Positions 31,977 to 38,891 of a stretch of 38,891 nucleotides of DNA are shown here, piece after piece. A program made the position numbers and the translations under genes. The notes below the pieces were generated by a model that did no database searches, was not told the origin of the DNA, and saw only the letters and a program-made list of their open reading frames with translations. Origin of the DNA: Bordetella parapertussis (lineage in GTDB: Bacteria > Pseudomonadota > Gammaproteobacteria > Burkholderiales > Burkholderiaceae_C); assembly GCA_945882755.1 (NCBI GenBank), contig CAMCWS010000006.1, positions 1 through 38,891 of the forward strand, given 5' to 3'. Positions within the stretch are counted from its first letter, which is position 1, and every line of letters begins with the position of its first letter.

Positions 31977-32900
31977 TTAATTGGGATCTGACCCCGATTG
32001 TTTTTCGCGGGCCAAAAGGTAAATGGTGAGCACAATGCACAGCGACCCCACTACGTCCAGCCAGCCAAAGGCAACGTTCAACCACAACACCGACACCAAA
32101 GCGGCAGACAAGGGCTCGGCGCAGGCGAGCAAACTGGTGCGCTGTGGCCCAATGGTTTTGACGGCCAGCAAATAGCAGTAAAACGGCACCAAGGTGCCCA
32201 ACACCACGATGAATAGCACAGCCCCATACGTGCCGCTGTCCCAACGGCCAGACATGTGCCAAGGCTGGCTCCAGCCGACAAAGGCCAAACCGCCAATCAG
32301 CATGCCCCAGCCCACCACCACCGCCGAATCGTGGCGCTTGAGCAAAGCAACCGGTTGAACGGTGTAAAACGCCAAGGCCAGTGCCGAGGACAAACCCCAC
32401 AGCAAGGCCTCGAGACTGATTTGCAACACACCCATTTCGCCGTGCGTGACCAGTAACACGGTGCCCAGCATGGCCAGCACGATCGCCACGACTTTACGGC
32501 GAGACGGTCTGCGCCGGTGGACTGCGGCCAGATACACCGCAATCACGGTCGGTCCTAGGTATTGCAGCACGGTGCCAACAGCGGCATTGGAATGTTCGAT
32601 GACGGCAAAGTAGGTGTATTGCACGCCCAACATGCCCAACACGCCAAACGCCAGCAGTTGTCGTGCACTGTCCGCTGGTCGCCATACCGTCATCACTTGC
32701 GATGGGCGCTGCCACCCTGCCCACAGCAAAAGCAGCACACCCGCGATGAGCAGGCGCACAGTGACCAACCAATCGATGCGCATGCCCTTTTGCTCGAACA
32801 CATACTGGGCGCAAGCACCCGAAACTCCCCAGAGACTGGCGGCGAAAACGGCCAGCAGATTGCCACGGCCCTGCGGGCCTCGCAATGACAACATCGTCAC
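31977..32900 (-). CDS. EamA/DMT family transporter (start lies in a repeat)
   Basis: A 307-residue inner-membrane protein with ten hydrophobic helices in two EamA repeats (ASLWGVSGACAQYVF; ALLWGLSSALALAFY), characteristic of drug/metabolite transporters. Substrate unknown. The GTG start overlaps the dacB stop (GTGA); ATG at 32894 is an alternative. Residues about 4-15 (LSLRGPQGRGNL) are encoded by a copy of the dispersed palindromic repeat (32858-32890), and no other start precedes the first membrane helix, so the repeat provides the N-terminus. It is the second gene of the dacB operon. Confidence 0.88.
   Translation of the reverse strand: MTMLSLRGPQGRGNLLAVFAASLWGVSGACAQYVFEQKGMRIDWLVTVRLLIAGVLLLLWAGWQRPSQVMTVWRPADSARQLLAFGVLGMLGVQYTYFAVIEHSNAAVGTVLQYLGPTVIAVYLAAVHRRRPSRRKVVAIVLAMLGTVLLVTHGEMGVLQISLEALLWGLSSALALAFYTVQPVALLKRHDSAVVVGWGMLIGGLAFVGWSQPWHMSGRWDSGTYGAVLFIVVLGTLVPFYCYLLAVKTIGPQRTSLLACAEPLSAALVSVLWLNVAFGWLDVVGSLCIVLTIYLLAREKQSGSDPN
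32858..32890 (-). repeat. Palindromic repeat copy inside the 5' end of the EamA gene
   Basis: GATTGC, a hairpin GGCCC-TGC-GGGCC (32867-32879) and TCGCAATGAC reproduce the layout of the element downstream of topB, on the reverse strand. It overlaps codons 4-15 of the transporter. Confidence 0.75.
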
Positions 32901-34300
32901 TTACCCGCCGTCCAGTCGATCAGCGCATCCATGACAGGACGTGCTTGGTTGGCATTGGCATGGTTGACGATGGCCACCAGCACATAACGCTGACCTTGCG
33001 GGCCATCTACATAACCGGCCACGCCCATCACGTCGCGCAAACTGCCAGTCTTCAAATGCGCTGACGCGATACTTTTGCTGCGCTTCATCGTGCCGTCTAC
33101 GCCGGTCAGAGGCAAGGAAGACATCATTTCGGGCATAAAGGGCTGCAGCCACACCCATTGCAACAAGGCAGCCAACGCTTGCGGCGAGATCCGCGCTTCT
33201 CGGCTCAGGCCTGAACCCTTGTCCATGAAGGGGGGCTCTTGGCCAAACCGCTCACGCCACCATGCATCGACCACCGCTTTGCTGTTGGCCGCATTGCCAA
33301 GACCTCGCTGCTGCAAGCCCAGTGTTAAAAACAATTGATCGGCCATGACGTTGTTGCTGAACTTGTTGATGTCGCGCACCACCTCGGCCAAGGTGGGGGA
33401 CTCGTGTGACCACAAAGGCTTGAGGTGGGCGGGCATGGCACCCTCACGCACCGTGCCGCTGAGTAGTCCGCCCAGTTGCAACCACATGCCGTGAATCGTG
33501 CGGGCTGCGAACTGCGGCGGATCGGCATACGCCACCGGCCAGACTCTGTCTGCACAAGCCAAGGGGTAGACACCCGCAAAAACGATGCGCAAAGGGTTTT
33601 GAAAATCGGCTTTAAGGCTGGCGCGGTAATCGCTGCAGTCGGCATTGGAGAGCGGCACGCTGGCTTGTACCTGCACGCCTGCCAGCGGCGGCTCAACATG
33701 CACCCGCGCCACTTTGTTGGCTGCATCGGGCACAAAGTGCAGCAAAAACGATTTGTAGCCCAACAGCAGCGCATCTGGCGAGGCGTTGTAGGGACGCAGT
33801 GGCTCGCCATCAAAGCCACCCGGGTCTTGCGGTGGAACCTCAAAAGCGCTCCGGTCCAAAACCATGTCGCCTTGTATTTTTTGAATGCCCATGCCTTGCA
33901 AGCGGCGCAGAATCAGCCACACCTGTTCCACCCCGATTTTGGGGTCGCCTTGGCCGCGTATATGAACATTGCCTTGCAACACGCCATCGCGGACCACGCC
34001 ATCCAGCGCCAAGGGTGTTCGCCAGGTGTAGGCAGGGCCGAGCAAGTCCAGCGCTGCGCTGGTGGTCACCAGCTTCATCAAAGACGCGGGGTTGCGCTGC
34101 ACATCGGCTTGGTGCAAAAGTCGTGCAGGCTTAGGGTTGCCCGCCCCCAAAGGAATGACCGCCACACTCAAAGCATCGCGGGGGATGGCGGCTTGGCGCA
34201 AGGCTTGTTCAACCTTGGTCGGCAAGGCGTCTGCCGCAAAAGCGGTTGCAAATTCAGCCCCTTGGCTGAACAAGAACAAAACGGGAAGGAGTAAACGCAT
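32897..34300 (-). CDS. dacB: D-alanyl-D-alanine carboxypeptidase/endopeptidase (PBP4 type)
   Basis: A 467-residue periplasmic penicillin-binding protein (peptidase S13) that trims or cleaves peptidoglycan cross-links. A signal peptide (about 1-24, AFAADA) is followed by the catalytic SLMK (in NPASLMKLVTTSAAL), the second motif SNN in INKFSNNVMADQLF, and the third motif KTG in HLKTGSLRDVMG. Length matches DacB (about 480). CATAAT lies 6 nt before the ATG, suggesting a leaderless message. The EamA gene downstream overlaps its stop. Confidence 0.95.
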   Translation of the reverse strand: MRLLLPVLFLFSQGAEFATAFAADALPTKVEQALRQAAIPRDALSVAVIPLGAGNPKPARLLHQADVQRNPASLMKLVTTSAALDLLGPAYTWRTPLALDGVVRDGVLQGNVHIRGQGDPKIGVEQVWLILRRLQGMGIQKIQGDMVLDRSAFEVPPQDPGGFDGEPLRPYNASPDALLLGYKSFLLHFVPDAANKVARVHVEPPLAGVQVQASVPLSNADCSDYRASLKADFQNPLRIVFAGVYPLACADRVWPVAYADPPQFAARTIHGMWLQLGGLLSGTVREGAMPAHLKPLWSHESPTLAEVVRDINKFSNNVMADQLFLTLGLQQRGLGNAANSKAVVDAWWRERFGQEPPFMDKGSGLSREARISPQALAALLQWVWLQPFMPEMMSSLPLTGVDGTMKRSKSIASAHLKTGSLRDVMGVAGYVDGPQGQRYVLVAIVNHANANQARPVMDALIDWTAGK

Positions 34301-34306
34301 GTCCAG

Positions 34307-34340
34307 ATTATGAAACCCTGCCTACGCCAGCACAGATAAT
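34307..34340. promoter_or_regulatory. Overlapping divergent promoters for dacB and the second EamA gene
   Basis: CATAAT (34312-34307, leftward) and GATAAT (34335-34340, rightward) each lie exactly 6 nt from the ATG they would serve. The whole intergenic space is 46 bp, so each promoter's -35 region overlaps the other's -10 and the two should compete. -35 matches are weak on both sides. Confidence 0.5.
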
Positions 34341-34346
34341 GCCCGG

Positions 34347-35318
34347 ATGCCTTTTCTCCTACACCGCCTACGCCAGCTGTCTCCTCGTACTTTGGGCGCA
34401 CTTGCAGCGGTTATCACCGTGGTCATTTGGACCGCATTCATCGTCATTGCCCGCGCCTCAGCCAAAGGCCATTTGCTGCCGCTGGATATCGCCTGCATGC
34501 GTATCGTGGGGGCCAGCATGGTGATGCTGCCCTGGGGCTATTTCTGGGTGCGGCGTCTGCGCGTTGGCCAGCCGGACGCGGGATCGTTGTTCGGTTTTTC
34601 CCCCCTGTCTTGGCGTATCACGGTGCTGTGCGGCGTGTTTGGCGGTTTGTTGTATGCCGTGCTGGCCTACAGCGGTTTCTTTTTCGCGCCGGCAGCGCAC
34701 GGCTCGGTGCTGATGCCTGGCACCTTGGCTTTGTGGGCCAGTTTGTTGGCGATTCCTTTGCTGGGTGAACGCCTGCACCGCAACCGCTTGCTGGGCTTGG
34801 CCTGCATCACCGGCGGCGGGCTGCTGGTTGGCGGCAACAGCTTGCTGTATGCGCTTGATGGCGGCGAAGTCTGGAAGGGCGACTTGCTGTTCATGTCGGC
34901 AGCGTTTTGCTGGTCCACCTACAGCGTGCTGAGCCGTCGCTATGGCTTGCAGGCCATTCCGGCCATCATCGCCATCACCTGTTTTGCTTTTTTCAGTTTT
35001 GTGCCAACTTACGCGCTGCTGTGCGCCAGCGGTGTGTTGGAAACCCATTTGCTCAGTGCGCCGACCAGCGAGGTCTTGTTCCAAGCGGTGTTTCAAGGTG
35101 GGGGTTCGGTGGTGATTTCGGGCATCACCTTCACCCAAATGATTCGCTATTACGGGCCGGTTCGCTCCACCATGATCACCTCTTTGGTGCCCGGCCTCTC
35201 CGCTTTGGGCGCGGTGTGGTGGCTGGGTGAGCCGCTGGACTGGCACCTGATGCTGGGTTTGCTGCTGGTGACCTGTGGCATTTTGTTTGGTGTTCAAAAA
35301 GCCAACAAAGGCGCATGA
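34347..35318 (+). CDS. EamA/DMT family transporter
   Basis: A 323-residue inner-membrane protein with ten hydrophobic segments and the two EamA repeats (VVIWTAFIVIARASAKG; DLLFMSAAFCWSTYSVLSRR). It is distinct from the minus-strand EamA protein upstream. Substrate unknown; family members export amino acids, nucleobases and other metabolites. GATAAT 6 nt before the ATG implies a leaderless message. tsaB starts one base after its stop, so it is the first gene of an operon with tsaB, rimI and the glycosylase gene. Confidence 0.9.
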   Translation: MPFLLHRLRQLSPRTLGALAAVITVVIWTAFIVIARASAKGHLLPLDIACMRIVGASMVMLPWGYFWVRRLRVGQPDAGSLFGFSPLSWRITVLCGVFGGLLYAVLAYSGFFFAPAAHGSVLMPGTLALWASLLAIPLLGERLHRNRLLGLACITGGGLLVGGNSLLYALDGGEVWKGDLLFMSAAFCWSTYSVLSRRYGLQAIPAIIAITCFAFFSFVPTYALLCASGVLETHLLSAPTSEVLFQAVFQGGGSVVISGITFTQMIRYYGPVRSTMITSLVPGLSALGAVWWLGEPLDWHLMLGLLLVTCGILFGVQKANKGA

Positions 35319-35319
35319 A

Positions 35320-36102
35320 ATGAAACTGCTTGCCATCGATTGCAGCACAGAGCGCATGTCTGTGGCGCTGGCGCAGGGCGAACGGCGCTGGACGCATGAG
35401 GGTGTGGGCGGTGCACAAGCCTCCGCCGCCTTGATTCCCGCCATCATGGACCTTCTGGATGAAGCACAGCTGCCCCTGAAAGAACTGGATGCGATTGCTT
35501 TTGGACAAGGTCCAGGCGCTTTCACCGGCCTACGCACCGCCTGTGCGGTGGCGCAAGGCTTGGCCTTGGGAGCCAAGCTGCGCTTATTTCCCATCGATAG
35601 CTTGCTAATGCTCGCCCATGCCGCGCTCAGCACCCACCCGTCATTGCGAGAAGCGCAGCGACAAAGCACCCCGTCATTGCGAGAAGCGCAGCGACGAAGC
35701 AACCCACCATCTGATCGCGTACTGAGTGTGCTCGACGCTCGCATGGGTCAGGTGTATGCGGCGGCTTATGCGCACGGACCTGAAGGCTGGCGTTGCCTGC
35801 AAGCCCCGTCATTGAGCCAACCCGAGGCCTTGGTCTTGCCCGAAGCCTGGCAGGAGCAGGGTTTTGTGCTGGCCAGCAACGCACACGCGATTTACCCCGA
35901 CGCCTTTGCGTCTACCTTAAGCCAAGGCGGCGTGGCCATAGAAGCATGGCCGCAAGCCGAGGTAATGCTGGATTTGGCCGTACTGGCCTACGCTCGGGGC
36001 GAAAGCGTGAGCCCTGCCGAGGCTTTGCCGCTGTATGTTCGCGACAAGGTGGCGCTCACCAGCGCCGAGCGCTTGGCTGCAAACGTTTCTCGCAGCGCCT
36101 AA
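35320..36102 (+). CDS. tsaB: tRNA t6A synthesis protein TsaB with a repeat-encoded insert
   Basis: A 260-residue member of the ASKHA fold that scaffolds TsaD and TsaE in making t6A on tRNA. Conserved features are LAIDCSTERMSVAL, LDAIAFGQGPGAFTGLRTA and VLSVLDARMGQVYAAAY. Residues 107-128 are unusual: two 11-residue units, PSLREAQRQST and PSLREAQRRSN, encoded by two tandem 33-bp copies of the genome's palindromic repeat, lie between the LAHAALS helix and the LDARMGQVY strand. The insert keeps the frame and the rest of the gene is intact, so the protein is probably functional with an extra loop. The start has an ATGAAATGAA context right after the EamA stop. rimI follows. Confidence 0.93.
   Translation: MKLLAIDCSTERMSVALAQGERRWTHEGVGGAQASAALIPAIMDLLDEAQLPLKELDAIAFGQGPGAFTGLRTACAVAQGLALGAKLRLFPIDSLLMLAHAALSTHPSLREAQRQSTPSLREAQRRSNPPSDRVLSVLDARMGQVYAAAYAHGPEGWRCLQAPSLSQPEALVLPEAWQEQGFVLASNAHAIYPDAFASTLSQGGVAIEAWPQAEVMLDLAVLAYARGESVSPAEALPLYVRDKVALTSAERLAANVSRSA
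35638..35703 (+). repeat. Two in-frame 33-bp repeat units inside tsaB
   Basis: Units 35638-35670 and 35671-35703 are identical at about 31 of 33 positions and begin CCGTCATTGCGAGAAGCG, the same element found between genes in this window. Each is 11 codons long, so the reading frame is kept. A short match, CCGTCATTG, recurs at 35806 in the same codon phase and may be chance. Confidence 0.9.
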
Positions 36103-36116
36103 ACTGTGCCCCCACC

Positions 36117-36602
36117 ATGCGCTTTAAAATGCCTTTTTCCACCCCGCCCGACTTTGCCAGCGCAAGCACTGTGCAAATGACGCCGCAACACCTGCCACAG
36201 GTGTTAAATGTGGAACAAAGCGCTTATTCCCACCCTTGGACTCAAGGCAATTTCGTTGACTCTATTGCCTCGGGTTACCACATGCCGGTGTGGTTTCAAG
36301 GCGAACATTTGCTGGGCTATTTGGTGGCCATGCGGGGTGCCGATGAGTTGCATTTGCTCAATATCACTGTGGCCCCAGGGTTTCAGCGCCGAGGCTGGGG
36401 CGGTCATATGTTGCGCACGCTGATCAACTGGTCGCGCGAGCGAGGTGTTCATGCCATCTGGCTTGAGGTACGGGCCAGTAACCGTGCCGGCATGGCTTTG
36501 TACCAAGCCCATGGTTTTGACCTGCAAGGCGAGCGAAAAAACTACTATCCCGTGTCATCCAACCAACGCGAAGACGCGGTGGTCATGGGCTTGCAGTGGT
36601 GA
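36117..36602 (+). CDS. rimI: Ribosomal protein S18-alanine N-acetyltransferase
   Basis: A 161-residue GNAT-fold enzyme predicted to acetylate the N-terminal alanine of ribosomal protein S18. The acetyl-CoA loop appears as VAPGFQRRGWGGHML (the R/Q-x-x-G-x-G/A pattern) and the C-terminal part has ASNRAGMALYQAHGFDLQGERKNYY, typical of RimI. The start MRFKMPFSTPP is chosen after the tsaB stop; a longer in-frame extension would lie within tsaB. tsaB-rimI adjacency is common in bacteria and supports the name. Confidence 0.9.
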   Translation: MRFKMPFSTPPDFASASTVQMTPQHLPQVLNVEQSAYSHPWTQGNFVDSIASGYHMPVWFQGEHLLGYLVAMRGADELHLLNITVAPGFQRRGWGGHMLRTLINWSRERGVHAIWLEVRASNRAGMALYQAHGFDLQGERKNYYPVSSNQREDAVVMGLQW

Positions 36603-36612
36603 AGGCTTAGGC

Positions 36613-37440
36613 ATGACACTGTCTTTGGATACCCGACAACGCGCCATGCTGGCTGCCATGGGGGTTCGGGTGTGGCAACCCAATGTCGCGGTTGAGCCGC
36701 TGGTGCAGCCTGATACGACGCTGCGCGCAGAACCCCCTGTCGTACCTGTTGTTCGACCCGTGGCTCGGGTTGCCCAAGCCGCAGCCGCACCCGCGCCAGC
36801 CACGGTCGCACTGAAAGCTTTGCCTGAAGGTTTGGCTGAGATGGACTGGGCAGCGCTGCAAAACGCCGCCAGCCTGTGCCAAGCCTGCGGCCTGTGCGAA
36901 ACACGCCAGCGCAGCGTGTTTAGCAACGCCAGCCAATTAAAACTTGCGCCCCATCCCGATTGGCTCATCATCACCGACCCACCTAGCGAAGAAGAAGAGC
37001 GTAAGGGCGATATGTTTGTCAACACCGAGGGCGAGTTGTTCGACGCCATGCTGCTGGCTTTGGGCATGGCTCGCCAAGCGTCGCCAGGCCAATTGACCGC
37101 AACCGTGGTGCCGGTGCTCAAATGCCGCGTCCCTGCGCAACGCAACCCCCATGCCGAGGAGTTGCAGCAATGCCGCGCTTACCTTGAGCGCCAAGTGGCG
37201 CTGCTGCAACCGCAAGTGATTGTGGCCATGGGCCGTTGGGCGATGCAAAGCGTGTTGACCGCCACCTCGGCAGATCTGGCCTCGCAGCCCTTGGGTAAAC
37301 TGCGCGGCCAGGTGCATCGCTTTGCCAACACACCTGTGGTGGTGACTTACCACCCCCAGTCCTTGCTGCGCACACCGCTTGACAAGGCCAAAGCCTGGGC
37401 CGATTTATGCTTGGCGCACAGCCTCACGCGTCGGCCGTAA
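36613..37440 (+). CDS. Family-4-like uracil-DNA glycosylase with degenerate catalytic motif
   Basis: A 275-residue protein. Residues 1-80 are low-complexity, rich in Pro, Ala and Val; residues about 85-270 match the Fe-S uracil-DNA glycosylase fold. Candidate cluster cysteines are C89 and C92 (CQAC), C171 (VLKCR) and C187 (QQCRAY). The C-terminal YHPQSLLRTPLDKAKAWADL is near the family's HPAxLLR motif. However the first catalytic motif, normally GExPG..ED..G.PFVG.AG, reads TDPPSEEEERKGDMFVNTEG (121-140), changing most key positions. It may have altered activity. The start ATG at 36613 lies 10 bp after the rimI stop. Confidence 0.8.
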   Translation: MTLSLDTRQRAMLAAMGVRVWQPNVAVEPLVQPDTTLRAEPPVVPVVRPVARVAQAAAAPAPATVALKALPEGLAEMDWAALQNAASLCQACGLCETRQRSVFSNASQLKLAPHPDWLIITDPPSEEEERKGDMFVNTEGELFDAMLLALGMARQASPGQLTATVVPVLKCRVPAQRNPHAEELQQCRAYLERQVALLQPQVIVAMGRWAMQSVLTATSADLASQPLGKLRGQVHRFANTPVVVTYHPQSLLRTPLDKAKAWADLCLAHSLTRRP

Positions 37441-37480
37441 GAGTCTAGGCATGGGGCAATGCGACTGGCCGCGCCCTTTC

Positions 37481-37486
37481 TACAAT
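37481..37486 (+). promoter_or_regulatory. -10 element of pyrF, leaderless spacing
   Basis: A perfect TACAAT ends 5 nt before the pyrF ATG at 37492. Any transcript from it would begin at or just inside the start codon. A clear -35 is not seen. Confidence 0.45.
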
Positions 37487-37491
37487 GGGCC

Positions 37492-38307
37492 ATGACTTTT
37501 TCTGAGCAACTCGCCGCCGCCCAAGCCTCAAACCATTCTTTGCTGTGCGTGGGATTGGACCCCGAACCGCGTAAATTTCCCGCCCACTTGGGGCAGGATG
37601 CCGCGCATATTTTTGATTTTTGCGCGTCCATCGTGGACGCCACCCACGACGTGGTCTGCGCCTTCAAGCCGCAAATCGCTTACTTTGCGGCGCACCGTGC
37701 CGAAGCCCAACTTGAACGTTTGATTGCGCACATCAGAAACGTAGCACCGACAGTGCCCATCATCTTGGATGCCAAGCGTGGCGACATTGGCAGCACCGCC
37801 GAGCAATACGCCATCGAGGCCTTTGAGCGCTATGGCGCAGACGCGGTAACACTGTCGCCCTTCATGGGGTTTGACTCGGTTGCACCCTATTTGAAATACC
37901 ACGGCAAAGGCGCTTTTTTGTTGTGCCGCACCTCCAACCCGGGCGGTGATGATTTGCAAAACCAGCATTTGTCAGACGTGGCTGGCCATCCGCGTTTGTT
38001 CGAACACATCGCCCAACTGGCTCAGGGCCCTTGGAACCTCAACGGGCAGCTCGGTTTGGTGGTGGGCGCCACCTACCCCGAAGAGATCGCCCGTGTGCGC
38101 GCTATCGCACACAACTTGCCTTTGTTGATCCCCGGGGTGGGTACCCAAGGCGGCGACGCCAAGGCCACGGTGAAGGCAGGCTTGACCCCAACAGGTCCCA
38201 TCATCGTCAACGCTTCACGTGCGGTGTTGTATGCATCTCAAGAGGCAGACTTCGCACAAGCGGCTCGCTTGGCTGCACTCTCCCTGAGACATGAATTGCA
38301 AACTTAA
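37492..38307 (+). CDS. pyrF: Orotidine 5'-phosphate decarboxylase (type 2)
   Basis: A 271-residue enzyme that decarboxylates OMP to UMP, the last step of pyrimidine synthesis. [13 protein letters not shown] marks the N-terminal region and the catalytic [17 protein letters not shown] holds the paired Asp and Lys residues; [14 protein letters not shown] and [14 protein letters not shown] follow, as in the longer type 2 (PyrF2) group. The start [11 protein letters not shown] is chosen because the upstream in-frame ATG at 37459 precedes the TACAAT element and adds atypical residues. Confidence 0.95.
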   Translation: MTFSEQLAAAQASNHSLLCVGLDPEPRKFPAHLGQDAAHIFDFCASIVDATHDVVCAFKPQIAYFAAHRAEAQLERLIAHIRNVAPTVPIILDAKRGDIGSTAEQYAIEAFERYGADAVTLSPFMGFDSVAPYLKYHGKGAFLLCRTSNPGGDDLQNQHLSDVAGHPRLFEHIAQLAQGPWNLNGQLGLVVGATYPEEIARVRAIAHNLPLLIPGVGTQGGDAKATVKAGLTPTGPIIVNASRAVLYASQEADFAQAARLAALSLRHELQT

Positions 38308-38450
38308 ATCAAGATATTTGATAAATAAATAACTTTCGATAAATATCATTTTTTAAATTAATTTTGTCGGAAAAATTGCATGTCTACGACAGGTTAATAC
38401 GCTATACCCTGATATCAAGTATGGTTATGGCTTCAGAAAAGTGATGAGTC
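38308..38450. other. AT-rich spacer after pyrF
   Basis: A markedly AT-rich stretch. GATATTT (38315-38321) and AAATATC (38341-38347) form a long-loop inverted repeat followed by ATTTTTT, which may end pyrF transcription. TGTC-TAC-GACA (38381-38391) is a small inverted repeat upstream of the next gene. No coding sequence is supported. Confidence 0.45.
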
Positions 38451-38798
38451 ATGACAAACAGAGAGTGTCTTGTGCGCTATTTAGCCAGCGCCAGCAAGAT
38501 CGAAGAAACGCACTACGAGACTTTGCCAGACAACGATGCTAAATCGTTATTGATGGCAGTAACAATAGCCCATCAAAATGGGGCTCCATTGAACGTATCA
38601 CAAGCCATGCAAATGCGCCGAATTGGTTCACCGGCCAAAAATCATCGAAAAATCAATGATTTGCTTGATGCGGGCATGATCGAGTTGGCGCATGACGCAG
38701 GCAACCGCCGCACCAAGTTTTTGATTCCCACGCCAGCGGCGTTGACGATTTTTGATGAGCTAGCGCTGGCCTTGGCGCAAGCCTGCAACTTCAAATAA
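38451..38798 (+). CDS. Small winged-helix-like hypothetical protein
   Basis: A 115-residue protein not firmly recognised. The middle ([47 protein letters not shown]) has a helix-turn-helix then beta-wing pattern, suggesting a DNA-binding winged helix related to MarR-like proteins. GTGATGAG lies a few bases upstream of the ATG. The AT-rich upstream region contrasts with its surroundings and hints at transfer. Its last 39 bases overlap the convergent uvrA gene. Confidence 0.75.
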   Translation: MTNRECLVRYLASASKIEETHYETLPDNDAKSLLMAVTIAHQNGAPLNVSQAMQMRRIGSPAKNHRKINDLLDAGMIELAHDAGNRRTKFLIPTPAALTIFDELALALAQACNFK

Positions 38799-38891
38799 GC
38801 GCTTCAAGTAGCGCCCAGTCATGCTGCGCGGGTTGGCGGCCACCTCTTCGGGGGTGCCCACCGCCACGACTTGGCCGCCGCCACTGCCGCC
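38760..38891 (-). CDS. uvrA: UvrABC excinuclease subunit A, C-terminal end (partial)
   Basis: The frame enters from the right edge and ends with TAG at 38762-38760. The 43 visible residues begin [18 protein letters not shown] and continue to [10 protein letters not shown], which matches the extreme C-terminus of UvrA (E. coli reads GGSGGGEILVSGTPE). UvrA is the damage-recognition ATPase of nucleotide excision repair. The end extends beyond the usual stop by about ten residues (VAGLRQGQR). Only the tail is in the window. Confidence 0.87.
   Translation of the reverse strand, partial: GGSGGGQVVAVGTPEEVAANPRSMTGRYLKRLFEVAGLRQGQR

Noticed and set aside
34458..35744. 428-codon open frame on the minus strand opposite the EamA gene and tsaB
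   Set aside because: It is antisense to two conserved genes, has a low-complexity Gln/His/Arg-rich product and no domain pattern.
1..38891. tRNA or rRNA genes, phage structural genes, insertion sequences with transposase
   Set aside because: No cloverleaf-like, ribosomal, capsid/tail or transposase sequence was recognised on either strand; mobility is seen only as non-autonomous repeats.

Overview
The window is a chromosomal segment of a betaproteobacterium, most likely Burkholderiales, family Comamonadaceae (Limnohabitans/Rhodoferax-like). This is inferred from protein character, moderately high GC, frequent TACAAT-type -10 boxes, and a broken form of the gene order pgk-pyk-fba-purC-purE-purK-sua5. 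No 16S gene or other marker fixes the genus. Almost all of it is dense housekeeping DNA with many 1-8 nt gene overlaps.

Layout: (1) 1-5.4 kb: the tail of a probable response regulator and a TctE-type sensor kinase, then a ferric-iron ABC importer. Its ATPase (fbpC, minus strand) and permease (fbpB, plus strand) diverge from an 88-bp region; the binding protein (fbpA) has its own Fur-box-like promoter. (2) 5.4-9.9 kb: a minus-strand cluster (SET-domain methyltransferase, birA, a small membrane protein) diverging from topB. TopB carries a lysine-rich histone-H1-like linker and a C-terminal SWIB domain. (3) 9.9-12.1 kb: a small accessory island (Sel1-repeat protein, YhcG/DUF1016 nuclease) bounded by inverted copies of a dispersed repeat. 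(4) 12.2-15.9 kb: yajC-secD-secF (Sec accessory complex), convergent with smg. (5) 16.0-19.9 kb: dprA (minus) diverging from def-fmt-azlC-azlD. (6) 20.2-31.9 kb: glycolysis and purine synthesis (pgk, pyk, fba, purC, purE, purK, sua5), interrupted by two accessory blocks: a periplasmic protein/fatty-acid desaturase/Crp-type regulator, and a ParE-type toxin-antitoxin pair/RidA/CnoX. (7) 32-38.9 kb: an EamA transporter and dacB (minus), a second EamA transporter, tsaB-rimI-UDG, pyrF, an AT-rich spacer, a small winged-helix-like gene and the C-terminal end of uvrA.

Functional links: PurK makes N5-CAIR, PurE converts it to CAIR and PurC makes SAICAR. Pgk, Pyk and Fba belong to glycolysis/gluconeogenesis. 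TsaB and Sua5 both act in t6A tRNA modification. Def and Fmt handle the N-terminal formyl group. SecD/SecF/YajC support protein export.

Four points deserve attention. A dispersed palindromic repeat built on GTCATTGCGAG...GAAGCAATC occurs at about eight places. It lies inside the coding frame of tsaB as two 33-bp units and supplies the start region of an EamA gene; at one site it forms a 192-bp element with 25-bp terminal inverted repeats. Second, a SET methyltransferase gene and a SWIB/H1-tailed topoisomerase gene are divergent neighbours separated by a 27-bp alternating purine-pyrimidine (Z-DNA-prone) tract. Third, at least nine genes have a -10-like hexamer only 5-9 nt upstream of the start codon, which suggests widespread leaderless transcription. 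Fourth, a family-4-like uracil-DNA glycosylase keeps its Fe-S cysteines but has a degenerate catalytic motif.
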